NCBI GenBank assembly: GCA_029339195.1
Contig: JAPTJF010000091.1
Span: 96,037-160,036, forward strand
Length of the DNA: 64,000 bases
Direction: 5' to 3'
From: Micractinium sp. NFX-FRZ
Lineage: Eukaryota; Chlorophyta; Trebouxiophyceae; Chlorellales; Chlorellaceae
The notes beneath the pieces are model-generated. The model ran no database searches, had not been told where the DNA came from, and was given only the letters and a program-made list of their open reading frames with translations. The translations under genes and the position numbers were made by a program. Positions 54,626 to 64,000 of the stretch are shown here, piece by piece. Position 1 is the stretch's first letter. Every line of letters begins with the position of its first letter.

Positions 54626-55995
54626 GGCCAGGGAGTGCGGAGCGCTAATGCTAATGGGAATTTTGTGCCATCAATACGGGGGAGGAAGGCGGCCCAGTCT
54701 TTCGGGCACTCAGGGTTGTAAGCTGCTGGCACAAAAGGGACGGAGTGCTCAGGAGGGGCGCCACTGGAGTTGCGCCTTCTGCACAAACATCCACCTGACG
54801 GGTGCAACAAGAGAGTGGTTACAAGCGCGTGGCCGGAGGGGCACGGCTGAGCTGGCCTGCCATGGCAGGCACGGAAGGAGAGAGGAGAGGCAATGCTGAG
54901 CCAACGACGCCAGAGCGACGGCCACCGAGTCTTGTGAGAGTGGGGGTGGCGCAGATGCAGTGGGTTGACCGATGGGGGCGGGGGGGAGGGGGGGCGTCCC
55001 CGACCACTAGCGGCAGCTGGGCCGGTGTTTAACTGCCACCCGCAAGGCCCAGTGCTCAGATTGATGTCGCACCCCCAAGGACATGGTGCTGTCAGCTGTA
55101 TATCCGTGTTGGCATCCATCAACGCATGGCGGCCAGGAAGCCGGCAGAGGCACGGCTTTCGGCAGAGGCCTCACGTGCCTGGCGCCAGCCACCCCTCTCT
55201 GGCCCTGTGATGCCCCCAGTACCACTGCTGGTCCTCCCTTGCACTGTGAGTCCCTTGCAGCTCCGGCGGCACAGACGGCGCCATTTCTCTCCCGACGATA
55301 GATTTGCAAGATTTTCTGTCACGTTTACTGGCGCACGGGTGGGCACGTTCAGTGCACATTGGAGGGAAAGCGGTGCAGCGTGGCGGTGTCGGTGCACACA
55401 TGTGCCGGTTCAGGTGAACCAGGTGGCCACGCAGGCAGGCTTGGCCCATTTTCAGCATGGGAAGGGCCCAGGTGGCAAGGCCCTTGTTGTGAAGAGCGGG
55501 CGACGGGCGCTGCTCTGGAGGCTGGCAGCAGGGCGGGGCGCCGGCAATACCTGCCGCGGGTGCCCAGCTGGCAGCCAGCTTCCGCCTGCAGAGCGCGGCT
55601 GCCCGGACACACACATGCCACGGTACCATGGAATTGCGCCATGCAGCCAGCCGGCGAGGCTCTCCAGCAGGGAATCTCAAACTCATGGGCATGCACACAG
55701 CGCGCATGGAGGTCGTGCACGCACCCCTCCCATGCAGCGCTGGTCTCCGGTGGAAGGTGTGGCGGCAGCACGCCCCGGGGCCCACCCACTGCTGCTTGTT
55801 AAGCCGCAGGATGCCTCAAACCTCGACATCCTCAGTTGTCCCTCTGCAGGGAACAATGTATCACCCTCTGTACCAACGCCCCTGCGCCCAGTAGCGGCAG
55901 ACGCTGCCAGAGAGGCAATGTGGCGCACTCTACCGGGGGTCGCGTCTGCAGGCGTTGATTTGCAGCGCAACGTGTGTCCAAGTGATTCCAACGCG
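54626..55995. other. Divergent intergenic region between subtilase and TDT transporter
   Basis: The 1.37 kb gap separates two gene starts and probably holds both promoters and 5' UTRs. A lower-GC patch lies at about 55295-55335. The plus-strand frame upstream of 55996 stays open to 55126, so the transporter start could be earlier, but that stretch has no conserved motif. Confidence 0.5.
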
Positions 55996-58900
55996 ATGGC
56001 GCCGCCAGGCGGCGAGAAGGGCGCCTTGCCGTCTCGCCGGGCGCTCCCGCTGCTGCCCCGCCCGCTCTCATCCCTCAGCTCGCCCAAAGAGGTCGGCACA
56101 TGCATCAGACAGATCCCGGCAGCGAGTCGCTCGGGAACCTGTAGCCAAGAAGGGTCCTGCCGCCTGCCTGCCCTCCGCCGCCGCTGCCTGCCGCCGCGGC
56201 GCCTGTACCGTCCTTCGCCCGTTTCACGGCTGCACATCAGAGTCTTGCATCCTACATGGTCAACCACTCCCCAGCACCCCTCTCCCATCATCTTCTGCCG
56301 CTGCAGGCGGTCCGCCAGTTCACCCCCAGCTGGTTCACCGTTGTGATGAGCACCGGCATCGTGGGGCAGCTGATCGGTGAGCGGGGCAGGTCAGAGGGCG
56401 GGGCGGGAGGGGGCGCAGGCAGCACTCGCCATGCCTGCTGGATCTAGTGTGGCGCCCCAGGCGAGATGCAGTTGTGCTCCTGTTCCCCCGGTTCTCTTAT
56501 GGCTGCTGCTTGCCTGCTGCTTCTGTGAACGGTGCCTCCTGGCCACGCCGCCGCCTGCGCAGCTCATGCTGGCACCTCCTGCCCACTTGCTGGCACCTCC
56601 TGCCCTGCGACACCCACTCGCAGCTGCCACCAGCCCCCCGCCTTCCCTGGTGCCAGGCCCTCTTCGCCCGCTGGCGCAACACAGGCATCGCTGCCGCAGG
56701 TGGGCCACATGATCCTGCACGCATCTGACCGCACCTCCGCCTGTGCCCTCCCGCCCTGCAGGCACCTTCCCCTACGCCGCCCCCGCCAAGCTGGAGGTGG
56801 GCTGGGCCTTCTGGTGGCTCACCCTCGCCCTCTTCTGCACCTTCTCAGCCATGCTGATCAGCCGGTGGGCCGCCAGCCGCTGCAGGGTGTGTGGTTGCAA
56901 CGCAATTGACCAGCTGGCTGGGGGAGGCCGCAGGTGCCACCCCTCCAGAGCATGCTCATCAGCCATCAGTGTAGGGGGCAAGCGGGTTAGCTGCGCCTGC
57001 AGGCGGCCGACTGCAGGCAGCAAAGGTGCGGAGGCACAGGTGGCCGGCGGGCGGGCCTCGCCAGCACCACCCACAGCCTGGCGCAGCGCCTCGCCCCCTC
57101 AGGCTCCCTCATTCCTCCGCCCGTGTCTCTTGCGCCCTCCCTGCCTCGCCGGCTTCCCTGCAGCTTCCTCTTCTTCCCGCGCGACGCCATGCAGCTGTTC
57201 ACCCACCCCTTCCAAGCGCTGTTCCTGGGCGCCATCCCGCCCTCCCTGGCGGTCATCGGCAACGGCATGCCGCTGTGAGGGCGGGCTGCTGGGCGCCAGT
57301 GCTGCAATTGGGGGGTTGTGGTGGTGGTGGTGGTGGTTGTGCGCAAGGGCGATGTGGGGTTTGGCGCTGGCGGCGGGGCTGGGGAGCTTGCGGAGGAGGG
57401 CTGGGGCGGGCAGGCGGCGTTTGGCCTGCGCCTGCGCTTGCTTGGCTGGGCCCCTGTGAGATCCCTTCCCACCAGGCCCCTCCGTCACGCTGCCACCTTC
57501 CCCGCAGCTTCCTGGCGCACTGGTGGGACCGCAGCGCCGTGATGCACGCTGCGGTCGCGCTGTGGTGGGTGCAGTGCGGCCTCGCGCTCGCCTGCACCCT
57601 GCTGCTCCCCTTCTACATGCTCACGCACCACGCCTACCAAATGGACTCGATGACCGCGCTGCTGCTGCTGCCGCTGCTGCCCTGCGTGGTGGCGGCCGGG
57701 TCGGGCGGCATTGTGGCGCGACACGCGGACACCGGTGAGACGGCGCCGCCGGCGGCTGTGGGGAGCGGGAGGGTGGATGGGAGGGCCGCTGGTGCTGGGC
57801 TGGTGCTGGGCTGGGCTGGACTACGGGAGTAGCACGGCGGTCGACCTGCTGCAGCGGCAAGCGGTGGTTGTAATCAAGATGCCTCGCTGTGCCCGCCTCC
57901 GCCTCCCCCTGCAATTGTCGCATGCACCCTGCTCTGCCCGCCCTCCTGCCCCTTTTTCCCCGAAATTCCACAGGCCGCCTGGGGCACTGCCCGCCTCCCT
58001 GAGCCAACTGGTCACCGAGCCAACTCCTCCCTCCCCAACATTCCGTTTTACTTCGCTCGTTGTGACCACTCACCTGTTCTGACCCCATCGCCTCCACCCA
58101 TGCCCAGATGCCGCTCATTGTGACCATCCTGTCCTGACCCCATCCCACACCCCCACCCCTCCACCACCCCACCCATGCCCAGGCGCCGCCCTGGGCATCG
58201 CCTACATGTCCTATATCCTCTGGGGCATCGGCGTGCTGCTGTGCTACCAAGTGACCACCATGTACTATCGGGTGAGGCGCGCACACACGCACAGGCACAC
58301 AAGTGCCGACACACACACACACTGGCCTGTTACAGGAGTTTTGGGGGGGTGGGGTGGATGGGAAGAAAGCAGCACGAGCACACACAGACAGACAGACAGA
58401 CAGACAGACAGAACACGCTCAACTGGGACGTTGCATGTCGCGCCAGACGTGTCTGCTGTACTGATCCGGGGCGGTGAGGGCGGGCGAGCATGTGCGTGGC
58501 AGCGACATGGCGAGCGCACAGCACCTCGCCTGTACTGGAGCACTGCCTGTTCCGGACCACTCGTCTCAGCCTGCACGCCACTCCTCCCCCACTGCCAATC
58601 TGCCCTTCCACCCCCCCTGCAGCGCCTCCTGGTCCACAGTCTGCCCCCCAAGGAGCTTGTGGTCTCCTCCTTCCTGCCCGTGGGACCCATGGGTGGGTGG
58701 GCGGGCGGCTGGCCGTCTGTTTGTTTGTCTGGCTGGCTGGGTGGGTGGGTGGGATGTGTGACAGCCTGGCTGGGATGTATGGGTGGGTGGCTGGGTAGGT
58801 GGCAACTCACCGTTTGGCATGGCTGGGGGGAGGCAGGGAGAAGCTGGCGGGGACTGCGGGAGGCAGGGAGGCTGCTGCTGCGCATGCTACGGTGCCCCAG

Positions 58901-61062
58901 CCGCTGTTGCACCATGGGCCGCCTGAGTGCCTGCCGGGCTTTGAACACTGCTGCGCTGCTCACACGCCCAAGCCCTCTGCACCCACCCCACCCCACGGTA
59001 TGCCTTCCCAAACAAGAGCCTCCCTGGCCCTCTCTGACCCGCCCACCTGGCACGGGCCCCCGCCCCGCAGGCATGGCGGCGGTGGCGCTGCTCAACCTGG
59101 GGGCCGCCATGGAGCGAATATTCCCGCCCCCCACCCCCCAGCAGCGGGCGGAGCTCATCGCCGGCGCCGACCCCTCGGACCCCGCCACCCTGCGCCTGCT
59201 CCTCGCGTCCAGCCTGGGATCGGTGGCAAACGCGGGGGGCACACTGGTGGCGTTGGTGCTGTGGGGCAACGCCGTCTGGTGGCTGGTGGTGAGTGGGCAC
59301 CCGCCCCACCAGTGCCAGGGCTAGGGACGGCACGTCTGCCTGCCTGGGGTGTGGGGCGTGACGGTGGGTGGTGCGTGAGCCTGCCTACGGGCGCATGTCT
59401 TGCGACTGTAACCCTGCGGGGCTGTTGCAGAGAGCAGATTGCCTTGAGCCACTTGAGCAGATGGGCGGGTGGCGTGGCACCCGCTTGGCCGACACGTGAC
59501 GCCCAGCCCCTGCTGACCTGCGCGGCTTCGCCCTGCCGTTCTGCCGCACCTTGATGCACACGCCCCGCCCCGCCTCCCCGCCAGGTGGCACTGTGCAGCG
59601 TGGGCGTCGTGGTGCGCAAGAGCAACCTGCCCTTCAACATCGGGTGGTGGGTGAGTGGCGCAGTAGGCTGTTGCCGCCATCCCACGCTGCTGCTGAGAAG
59701 TCGGCTGGCTGGCTGGCTGGCTGGCTGGCTGGGTGAGGGACCCTGCAGTACAGCTGGGGTGCTGCCTGCAGTACAGCTGGTCACCTGCCCCGTCCCAGAC
59801 GGCCATCCCCACCCGCCAGCCATGCGCCCCGCCTGCCATTCCTGAGCTCCTTGCTCTTCCCCACGCTGCTCCACCCACCCCGCCCCTCCCCGCCACCCTG
59901 CCTCGTCTGCCCTCTGGACCCATGCCTTCCTTCCACAGGGCGCCGTCTTCCCCCTGGGCGTGTTCACTGCAGCCGCCAACGAGCTGTGGCAGCGTCTGCC
60001 CGGGATGGAGGCGCTGCGCGTCATCACCGCCTGCCTCATGTGCGCTGCCCGCCTGCCTGCCTGTGCGTGCGTCGGTTGGCGCGCGCCTGGAGGGGTGTGC
60101 GTCAAGGGCAGGGGCACACCTGCCCGCCGCTCAGACTCCCTGACCTTGGAGCGCATGGGATAGGGTGCAGGAGGGGCTGTGCGTGTGTTGCGAGTGCATT
60201 TCTCCGTTGCATCAGCGGCAGGGGCGCACCTGCCTGAAGCACAGACCTCCCAATTTCGGAGCGCCCACCTGCCTGCCTGCCCCACTCGCCCTCCTCACCG
60301 CGCACACACCCGCCAACCATATATTCAACTCACCGACCGACCGACAAACCCACCGACCCACCTGCCCACCCCCACCTCCACCTCTGCCCACAGAGTCGTC
60401 GTCATCCTCCTGTGGGCCACCGTCTTGTCCTACACTTTGGTCAAAGGATACAACGGCAGCCTGTTCCATGCGCCCTGCCTCGCACACAGGCGAGCGCCGC
60501 CGCTGCTGCTGCGCACTGCAGCCGCTGCTGAGCACTGCCGCTGCTGTCTGTCAGCAGCTGACGCATGGTGCTGCGTGTGCAGGTGCCAGCGCAACGGCTG
60601 AACGGGTCCACAGCTGGCTCCACGCTCCTGAGTAGGCTGCTGCGTGTGATCAGCATGGCCGTGCAACCACGCTCACAGCACAGCAGAGTCCGGTACAACT
60701 GTGCTCCAAGCACAGCAGAGTCCAATGCAACCGTGGTTCAAGCCGCTATCTTGTGCTGCTCTCTCTGCTGCTGCCCCTGCAGCCACTCAAGCGACAGGGC
60801 CCACCAGGTGCTGGGGCCGGGGCTGGAGTCACGCCACTCGGGGCTGCACCAGCTGGAGTGCGAAGCAGGCACCGCCGGCGTGGCGGGGGGCAGCAGCAAC
60901 AGCTGCTGCCACGAGCCACAGTGCGGGGCATGCGTGAAGCGGCCAGCGGAGAACGCAGGGGTGGCAGCAGCAGCACCAGCAGCGGCCGAGGCGGTGGCGG
61001 CTGCGGCGGGCAGGCTGGAGCATGGGGATGGAGGGGTGGGTGGGGCTGCTGGCCTGCACTAG
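55996..61062 (+). CDS. TDT-family anion transporter, SSU1 (sulfite) / Mae1 (malate) type
   Basis: Exons: 55996-56091, 56307-56376, 56762-56864, 57164-57274, 57508-57734, 58183-58271, 58623-58692, 59071-59288, 59585-59650, 59939-60039, 60394-60489, 60783-61062; 508 aa. Family signatures: AVRQFTPSWFTVVMSTGIV at the first helix, FTHPFQALFLGAIPPS, LPFYMLTHHAYQM, MTALLLLPLLPCVVAAGSGG, YILWGIGVLLCYQV, LPPKELVVSSFLPVGPMG, SNLPFNIGWWG, FPLGVFTAAANEL. About ten hydrophobic helices are evident. The order and wording of motifs match the fungal SSU1/Mae1 branch rather than plant SLAC1. Likely substrates are sulfite or dicarboxylates, at the plasma membrane; which is not decided by the sequence. The last intron is GC-AG (CAG|GCGAGC) and leads to a 93-residue hydrophilic tail with Cys and Ala-rich stretches; if it is not spliced the frame instead stops at 60601. 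The N-terminal exon is the least certain. Confidence 0.88.
58059..58116 (+). repeat. Copy of intron 5 end / exon 6 edge of the TDT gene
   Basis: ttgtgaccactcacctgttctgacccc...cacccatgcccag|atgccgct (58059-58116) is followed by a second version of the same segment ending at the real acceptor (58117-58190, ...cacccatgcccag|gcgccgcc). Acceptor spacing is 75 bases. The repeat is mainly intronic, with about 8 bases of exon. Confidence 0.75.
58385..58412. repeat. (CAGA)7 microsatellite in TDT intron 6
   Basis: Seven perfect CAGA units. Confidence 0.95.
59703..59732. repeat. (GGCT)n microsatellite in TDT intron 9
   Basis: About seven and a half perfect GGCT units. Confidence 0.95.
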
Positions 61063-61129
61063 CGCTGCCTGTGTGGGATGCACGCACCCGCATTTCACAT
61101 GTTTCGTCCAGGCCGTGCAATTACACGTG

Positions 61130-61134
61130 TGTAA
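61130..61134 (+). terminator. Candidate poly(A) signal TGTAA for the TDT gene
   Basis: TGTAA lies 68 bases after the stop codon; a second one is at about 61240. Confidence 0.5.
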
Positions 61135-61395
61135 CAGTAACAGCCCCTTGATTCGCATCCACTGGGATGCTGCGTCACCAGGCGGGCAGCGCAGCTGCAC
61201 TCCCATGAGACCGCTGCTGGCTCCCCGTGGACTTGAAATGTAACTCATCGTGCCCGCTGCTGGCCAGACCCCAAGGCTTCCTGTCCTGCCTGACCAGCGC
61301 CCATGATTGCCCGGCACACTAAAAATGTATCTTACAATGCCGCCACCCCGCCGCTCACGGCCTCTTTAGCTTCCCCTTCTGCTCCTGCCCCACTG

Positions 61396-61448
61396 CCTGC
61401 CGCCGCCGCAAGCGGCGGCGGCAGGTGATCCTACTCGTGATCCTACTC
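61396..61448. repeat. Perfect 14-bp inverted repeat followed by a 12-base direct repeat
   Basis: cctgccgccgccgc (61396-61409), AA, then gcggcggcggcagg (61412-61425) form a near-loopless palindrome. Immediately after, gtgatcctactc occurs twice in tandem (61425-61436, 61437-61448). Confidence 0.9.
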
Positions 61449-61689
61449 TTGACAACCTTTCATCGTCAATAGAGTTACATATAGTAGTGCGCACGTCATA
61501 GTGTGGCAGACTGTGTAGGAAGCGAGGAGCCGCGTTACCAGGGCAGTTGTCATTGCCTGCTTTCGGTCAAGCCGCGAGCCCCGCGCGCCTAGGGCCCATT
61601 GTGTCGGTTTGGACAGGCACCAACATGCACCGCGCCGCCGCAACAAGGTGTGCTGCCTCCTCACTCAGACTCCGGCCGGCCAGATCTAG

Positions 61690-61863
61690 ACCTGCACCCC
61701 CCAGAACCCTTCCAGGCAGCGCAGCGGCAGGCAGTCGGGCCTGGTCAACATTGGCAACGTGGTTGTCAGCGCGGACTGTGTGGCCCAGGTGGATGTGGAT
61801 GCGCCCATCTGCGCCACAGTTGTTGCCCTAGGGTACTGCCAGCGCGGCTCCTTTGCCGGTTGA
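61690..61863 (+). other. Possible isolated terminal exon of unknown gene
   Basis: A short frame ending with TGA at 61861-61863 encodes LVNIGNVVVSADCVAQVDV and then DAPICATVVALGYCQRGS. The regular alternation and three Cys look more protein-like than the surrounding frames, and acceptor-like cag sites (61714, 61732) precede it. No matching upstream exons were found, so it may be a fragment or chance. Confidence 0.2.
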
Positions 61864-62685
61864 GCTCCTGAAGCCGGCAGGCGCCACGCCCGCGCCCCAT
61901 GCACACCAAGCCGGGCGGTGCTGCGCGGCCGCCGACCCCAATCCCGGGCACTGATTGGTCTTTGACCGCACCCTCCGTTGCCTCCCACCCTTGGTTGACC
62001 TGACCCGTGCGCTGCTGCCCACCAGGACCCCCTGCGATACTGCCCCCACCCCTGAGAGTTGGCCTTCCCGCCCTTTGACCTGTGAATACCCCCATTCCAC
62101 CGCACACCGCCCTTGTCTGCGTGCGACGGTTGTAGGCGTGCTTGCTCAGAGCAACCGCTTTGAATGCGCGATCCCACCTGCCTGCTACTGTGGATCCCCA
62201 CTGACCTGTAAATACTCCCCTGTATCCAGCAGTGACAGTTACTAACGGATAGTGGGCGATGGTGCATGTGAAGGCGTCGGCAGGTGAACGTTACAGTTCA
62301 AGTGCGCTGGTTTGGCATGCCATGCAGTTGCAGGCATGAGGAACTGCGTTCAACACACTGCAACTGTGCTGTGTGTGAAAGCACCCAGCTGCGGAGTGCT
62401 CGCTCCTGCTGCTCGGCTGTGCATCTGCACTCTCTTGCCGTGGCGCCGGCTCCCGTGACGTGGCCGCCACAGCTGCACTGGTCGTGCCCGCTGCGGGCCA
62501 GAGCTAAGGCTGCCCGCTCCTGCCAGGAAGGTGCCCGTGCCGTGTTGCCTCCGTGTTGCCGGCACACTACTGCAGTGGACTGGCTCACTGAGTGTTGCCC
62601 CGCGTGCTGCGTGTTGAGCGACCAGACATTGGCATGCCGGGAAGCGGATGAAGTGGGGGGTGCCCGCCCGGCTTCCCCTGTCACT

Positions 62686-64000
62686 CTACTCTGCATCCAT
62701 CTCCTCGCTCGCAAAGTCCAGGCTCTCCGCGGCCTGCAGGCAGGCAGGCAGGGCATGGCGGGAAGGCAGGGAGGGATGGCAGGGAGGAAAGGCAGGGAGG
62801 GATGGCAGGCAGGAGAGGCAGGGCGGGATGGCAGGGAGGGAGCGAGCCCTGAGGGAGGGCGCACCCACATGACACACGGCGGCAGCGCAGCATGCACAGC
62901 AGCAGGCTCAGCAGGCACAGCAGCTCCCGCCGGCAGGCAAGGAGCTGACTACCCTCCCACTACTGCAAGTGCTGCGGCAGGCAGCAGGCAGACGGCCCCG
63001 GTTCAGTTCGGGCCAAGCAAAGCACAGCGTAGCAGGCGTACCTGGCCGTACAGGAACTCCCCCTCTGCCGCCGCCACAGCTGCCCCCTGGGGAATTCTCC
63101 GCCCCTGCGCCGCAGCAGCATACCGCGCAGAGCTGCCACCGCCGCTGCCGCTGCCACCAGCGCCAGGCTGCTGCTGTTGCCCTCCGCCTTCTGCAGCTGT
63201 GCCCGCCTCTGGCGCCTGCCAGGGCTGCTGCTTGGCGTGCGCCGGCAGGTGGCTGCCTGGGTGCAGCCCCGGCTGGCTCATGAGCGCACTCTCATCCCTG
63301 ACCTGCAGCCCGCCTGAGACAAACTTGTTGCCGTGGTGTCTGGCCACCTCAGCCACCTGCAAGGGAGGGTATCAGGGTTGCATGGCAGGGCACCGCGAGG
63401 GACAGCCGTGAGAGCACAGCCGGGCATGTGCACAGCGGGGCGTGGGCTGTGGTGGCGGGCGCCGCCGCTGCAGCGGGCGGCAGTGCCGAGAGCCCCCTTT
63501 TCTGGGTGAACCCCAGAGATCCCATGAATTTGCGTGCATCATCATATTGGCGCACCTCTTCTGGCCCGCCTGTCAAGAACGCGACATCTTCTGCGGGCAG
63601 CAAGGCCTCAGGTTGCGGGCCGCTGCCGGGGGTGTCCAGCTGCTCCATGATTGCAGCACGAGCGTGATTGCCAGAAACCAGCGCTCTCCGCTCGTCCAGA
63701 ACCCTGAGCCATGTGGCCGCCAGCGAGGCAGGGCGCCGCGACGAGAGCTGCCCCCCATGCCGCCCCCAGGAGCACTGTCCCCTCTGCCTGGTTTGTTCTT
63801 GGCCTTCTTACAGGCCATGCATGGGATCGGATTGCCTGAAGAGTAATGAGAGCCGGGGGCTGCAGCGTCACCAATCAGACCACGCTAGCGGCAAAGCAGG
63901 AGCGGAGGCTGACAGGGGGCGGACACTGTGTCGCGTACCCTATCTATCATTCCCCTGGTCACCTTCTTCACATTCATCACGACACCAAACAGCAGCTGGA
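62686..64000 (-). CDS. Unrecognised protein, C-terminal part (gene continues past right edge)
   Basis: Four exons can be joined in phase (transcript order): 64000-63939 (partial), 63747-63556, 63356-63042, 62733-62686 with TAG at 62686-62688. The donors are GTACGC, GTGCGC and GTACGC. Visible sequence includes FGVVMNVKKVTRGMIDR, WLRVLDERRALVSGNHAR, LLPAEDVAFLTGGPEE, VAEVARHHGNKFVSGGLQ, a Gly/Gln/Ser-rich low-complexity stretch (GGGQQQQPGAGGSGSGGG), and an end rich in acidic residues (ESLDFASEEMDAE). I do not recognise the family. The charged first and second exons look like a folded domain and the rest disordered. An alternative reading retains the intron 63357-63555, which is open in frame and would add a Pro/Ala-rich segment. 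Confidence 0.55.
62738..62850. repeat. ggcagggagggatggca tandem repeat in last intron of the unknown gene
   Basis: Several diverged purine-rich units (ggcagggagggatggcagg) lie directly upstream, in transcript sense, of the last exon's acceptor. Confidence 0.85.

Larger units (their letters stand above)
61063..62685. other. Intergenic region between TDT transporter and unknown minus-strand gene
   Basis: This 1.6 kb region lies between two converging genes. It holds a TGTAA motif, a perfect GC hairpin, a short direct repeat and one possible isolated exon (listed separately). The rest shows no gene. Confidence 0.5.

Noticed and set aside
55126..55995. In-frame upstream extension of the TDT transporter to 55126
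   Set aside because: The frame is open but has mixed low-complexity composition and no family similarity; the later ATG at 55996 gives a normal N-terminus.

Overview
The window is GC-rich, intron-dense nuclear DNA from a eukaryote, most likely a unicellular green alga of the Chlorella type (Trebouxiophyceae). The reasons are short exons separated by GC-rich introns, a plant-type SnRK2 kinase, a plant-type M16 peptidase, proline-rich extracellular linkers of the kind seen in green algae, TGTAA motifs after some stop codons, and nuclear genes for mitochondrial ribosomal proteins. The lineage is inferred; no marker gene fixes it. Eleven protein-coding genes could be traced exon by exon with consistent reading phase at every junction, and a twelfth is cut by the right edge.

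Layout. 103-727 (+): last two exons of a DNase II. 1023-5164 (+): SnRK2-type Ser/Thr kinase. 7200-13681 (-) and 14910-21617 (-): a tandem pair of paralogous kinases with an N-terminal acylation motif (MGC..S), ankyrin repeats, a long disordered linker and a Raf-like (TKL) kinase domain. 22487-23186 (-): mitochondrial ribosomal protein bL36, divergent from 23755-28773 (+), a PYROXD1-type flavoprotein. 29531-30864 (+): small secreted LysM protein. 31721-32998 (+): mitochondrial ribosomal protein bL12. 33694-45501 (+): a 31-exon insulin-degrading-enzyme-type M16 zinc peptidase. 46301-54625 (-): secreted subtilisin-like protease with a proline-rich stalk and a C-terminal domain. 55996-61062 (+): SSU1/Mae1-type (TDT family) membrane transporter. 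62686 to the right edge (-): unrecognised gene.

The genes do not form a pathway; they are a normal mix of signalling (three kinases), mitochondrial translation (bL36, bL12), secreted or wall-facing proteins (LysM, subtilase), proteolysis and transport. No tRNA, rRNA, CRISPR array or autonomous mobile element was seen.

The most unusual signal is in gene structure. At least a dozen introns in six genes contain a decayed copy of the neighbouring exon edge (splice site plus 20-45 bases of coding sequence), usually 65-190 bases from the real edge and in one case present as four tandem units. It looks like recurrent local tandem duplication across intron-exon junctions. About 6 percent of the introns are also best read as GC-AG, and one gene needs a 10-base microexon.
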